From Exiguobacterium sp. Leaf196 (GTDB lineage: Bacteria > Bacillota > Bacilli > Exiguobacteriales > Exiguobacteriaceae): 64,000 nt of DNA. Below, in pieces: positions 63,129 to 64,000 of the stretch (positions are counted from its first letter, which is position 1; every line of letters starts with the position of its first letter). The notes under the pieces are model-generated. The model saw nothing but the letters and a program-made list of their open reading frames with translations. It was not told the DNA's origin and did not search any database. Location of the stretch: contig NZ_LMPV01000006.1 in the NCBI RefSeq assembly GCF_001423965.1, forward strand, positions 1 through 64,000. Reading direction: 5' to 3'. A program made the position numbers and the translations under genes.

Positions 63129-64000
63129 ACGGTATTTGCATAATCCACTCTGTGATCCATTCTTCCACTTCTTGATCTACATGAGTTACCATCACATAAT
63201 CGGTAGCACCTCGAGATAAGGCTTCTGCAAGACGATCATCTTCTTGTTCTGTCACGACCAAAACATCAATGATTGAATCTCGTTGTTTTCTCCATTCTTC
63301 TAGTCGCAGAAAGTTCTCGATCGCTAATTGATCAAGCGAAAGAATCGCCAGTTGTAGTTGTGTTGTCTGCTGATCGTCTAATGGAACCACTTCGAAGTGG
63401 TATTTGGGATGATCGGGTAGATCCAACTGACGGACTTGTTTAAGCAATCTTTCCTCGACACGGATAGACACAGATAATTTTTCAATCGATATTGCCGTAG
63501 AGTAGGAAAGGACTTGGTTACGTCCATTACGTTTTGCTTGATATAACGCTTCATCTGCCTCCGCCGTCGCTTGAGCAAGCGTCGTATGTATATCAAATGA
63601 AAAGGATAGACCAATCGAAACAGTAATTTTTAATCCATTCGCAAAAACATGTCGTTCGATACGTTCACGTATTTTATTCATATTAGCGATTGCTTGAGGC
63701 AATGTTTCTGCTGAAAACAGTAAAATGAATTCCTCACCACCGAAACGAATGAACTCATCGTCGAGACGAGCCGCTTGTTGAACGACGGTCGCTAGTTCGG
63801 ATAGGACTAAGTCTCCTGTCGGATGTCCATGTAAGTCATTGATTCGTTTGAAGTGATCAAGATCAAAAATCGCTAATCCAAATGTTCGTTGTTCACGTTC
63901 TAAACGTGCTGTGCGACGATCAAATGCATTCTGAAGGTATTTCCGATTATAAGCCCCTGTCAATTCATCGACCAAAATTGTTGACGATACAACTCTCAGT
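63127..64000 (-). CDS. GGDEF diguanylate cyclase with C-terminal receiver-like domain (partial)
   Basis: The 5' end lies outside the window. The frame runs on past the TTG at 63975 to the window edge (…SSTILVDELTGAYNRKYL). The GGDEF domain is intact: FDLDHFKRINDLHGHPTGD, RFGGEEF, and an RLDD I-site five residues before it. It should make c-di-GMP with product inhibition. After it come about 110 residues that look like a degenerate receiver domain (PKYHFEVVPLDD; IDVLVVTEQEDDRLAEALSRGATDYVM). The sensory part is not seen. Confidence 0.88.
   Translation of the reverse strand, partial: LRVVSSTILVDELTGAYNRKYLQNAFDRRTARLEREQRTFGLAIFDLDHFKRINDLHGHPTGDLVLSELATVVQQAARLDDEFIRFGGEEFILLFSAETLPQAIANMNKIRERIERHVFANGLKITVSIGLSFSFDIHTTLAQATAEADEALYQAKRNGRNQVLSYSTAISIEKLSVSIRVEERLLKQVRQLDLPDHPKYHFEVVPLDDQQTTQLQLAILSLDQLAIENFLRLEEWRKQRDSIIDVLVVTEQEDDRLAEALSRGATDYVMVTHVDQEVEEWITEWIMQIP

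Overview
The window looks like a stretch of core chromosome from a low-to-mid GC Gram-positive bacterium (Bacillota, Bacillales-like). The proteins resemble Bacillus families: a group-1 Mrp antiporter of seven genes, an OpuE/PutP symporter, odhAB, a mannitol PTS with a PRD-type activator, YebC/YeeN and YteA. CcpA-type cre sites and AGGAGG ribosome-binding sites are frequent. Balanced base composition and gene content suggest Exiguobacterium or a close relative; this is inference, not proven. Gene families named after sporulation (Cse60-like, AbrB/SpoVT-like) occur, but nothing in the window shows that the organism sporulates. I see no rRNA, CRISPR array, insertion sequence or prophage.

Layout. 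1-2.3 kb: guaC, then a NUDIX/GNAT pair. 2.4-3.6 kb: a sigma-region-2-only protein, a cold-shock gene with a long leader, and a SnoaL-like protein. 3.7-7.2 kb: a serine operon serC-serA-DUF1015. 7.2-10.7 kb: neopullulanase, yebC and two small unknown genes. 11.1-16.9 kb: mrpABCDEFG. 16.9-18.5 kb: an NsrR-like regulator and a secreted glycerophosphodiesterase. 18.6-22.8 kb: odhA-odhB with a cre site and a leader hairpin. 23.1-25.3 kb: a polar amino-acid ABC transporter. 25.4-28 kb: tRNA-Leu(CAG) and a hydrolase / AbrB-like / LD-carboxypeptidase operon. 28.1-30.7 kb: a cre-controlled aldehyde dehydrogenase with DUF779, then yteA. 30.8-31.6 kb: an unrecognised protein. 31.8-37.4 kb: a mannitol cluster, EIIB-mtlR / mtlA-mtlF-mtlD. 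37.5-45.3 kb: gltB-gltD divergent from a binding protein plus permease that lacks an ATPase. 45.4-48 kb: a GGDEF/EAL phosphodiesterase and an azoreductase. 48-52.5 kb: five tandem PlcR-like HTH-TPR regulators. 52.6-56 kb: tRNA-Thr(GGT), a Cse60-like small protein, a PatB-like C-S lyase and a sodium/proline symporter. 56.1-63.1 kb: a methyltransferase, a coiled-coil protein, GNAT, a VUT-family transporter, PilZ, malL, a membrane protein and thyA-dfrA. From 63.1 kb: a GGDEF cyclase cut by the window edge.

Themes. Carbon control (cre sites at odhA, aldehyde dehydrogenase, gltB/binding protein, mtlA and malL) links sugar use (neopullulanase, malL, mannitol) with central nitrogen and TCA genes. 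Cyclic-di-GMP parts are scattered: an EAL enzyme with a degenerate GGDEF, an intact GGEEF cyclase with an RxxD inhibitory site, and a PilZ receptor. Na+/H+ handling is represented by Mrp and the sodium-coupled symporter.

The most unusual locus is the five-gene PlcR-like array. Its recognition helices are almost identical while the sensor halves have diverged, and no PapR-like peptide gene sits beside it. Second are the RsoA-like sigma-region-2-only protein and the DUF1015 gene that replaces an expected phosphoserine phosphatase in the serine operon.
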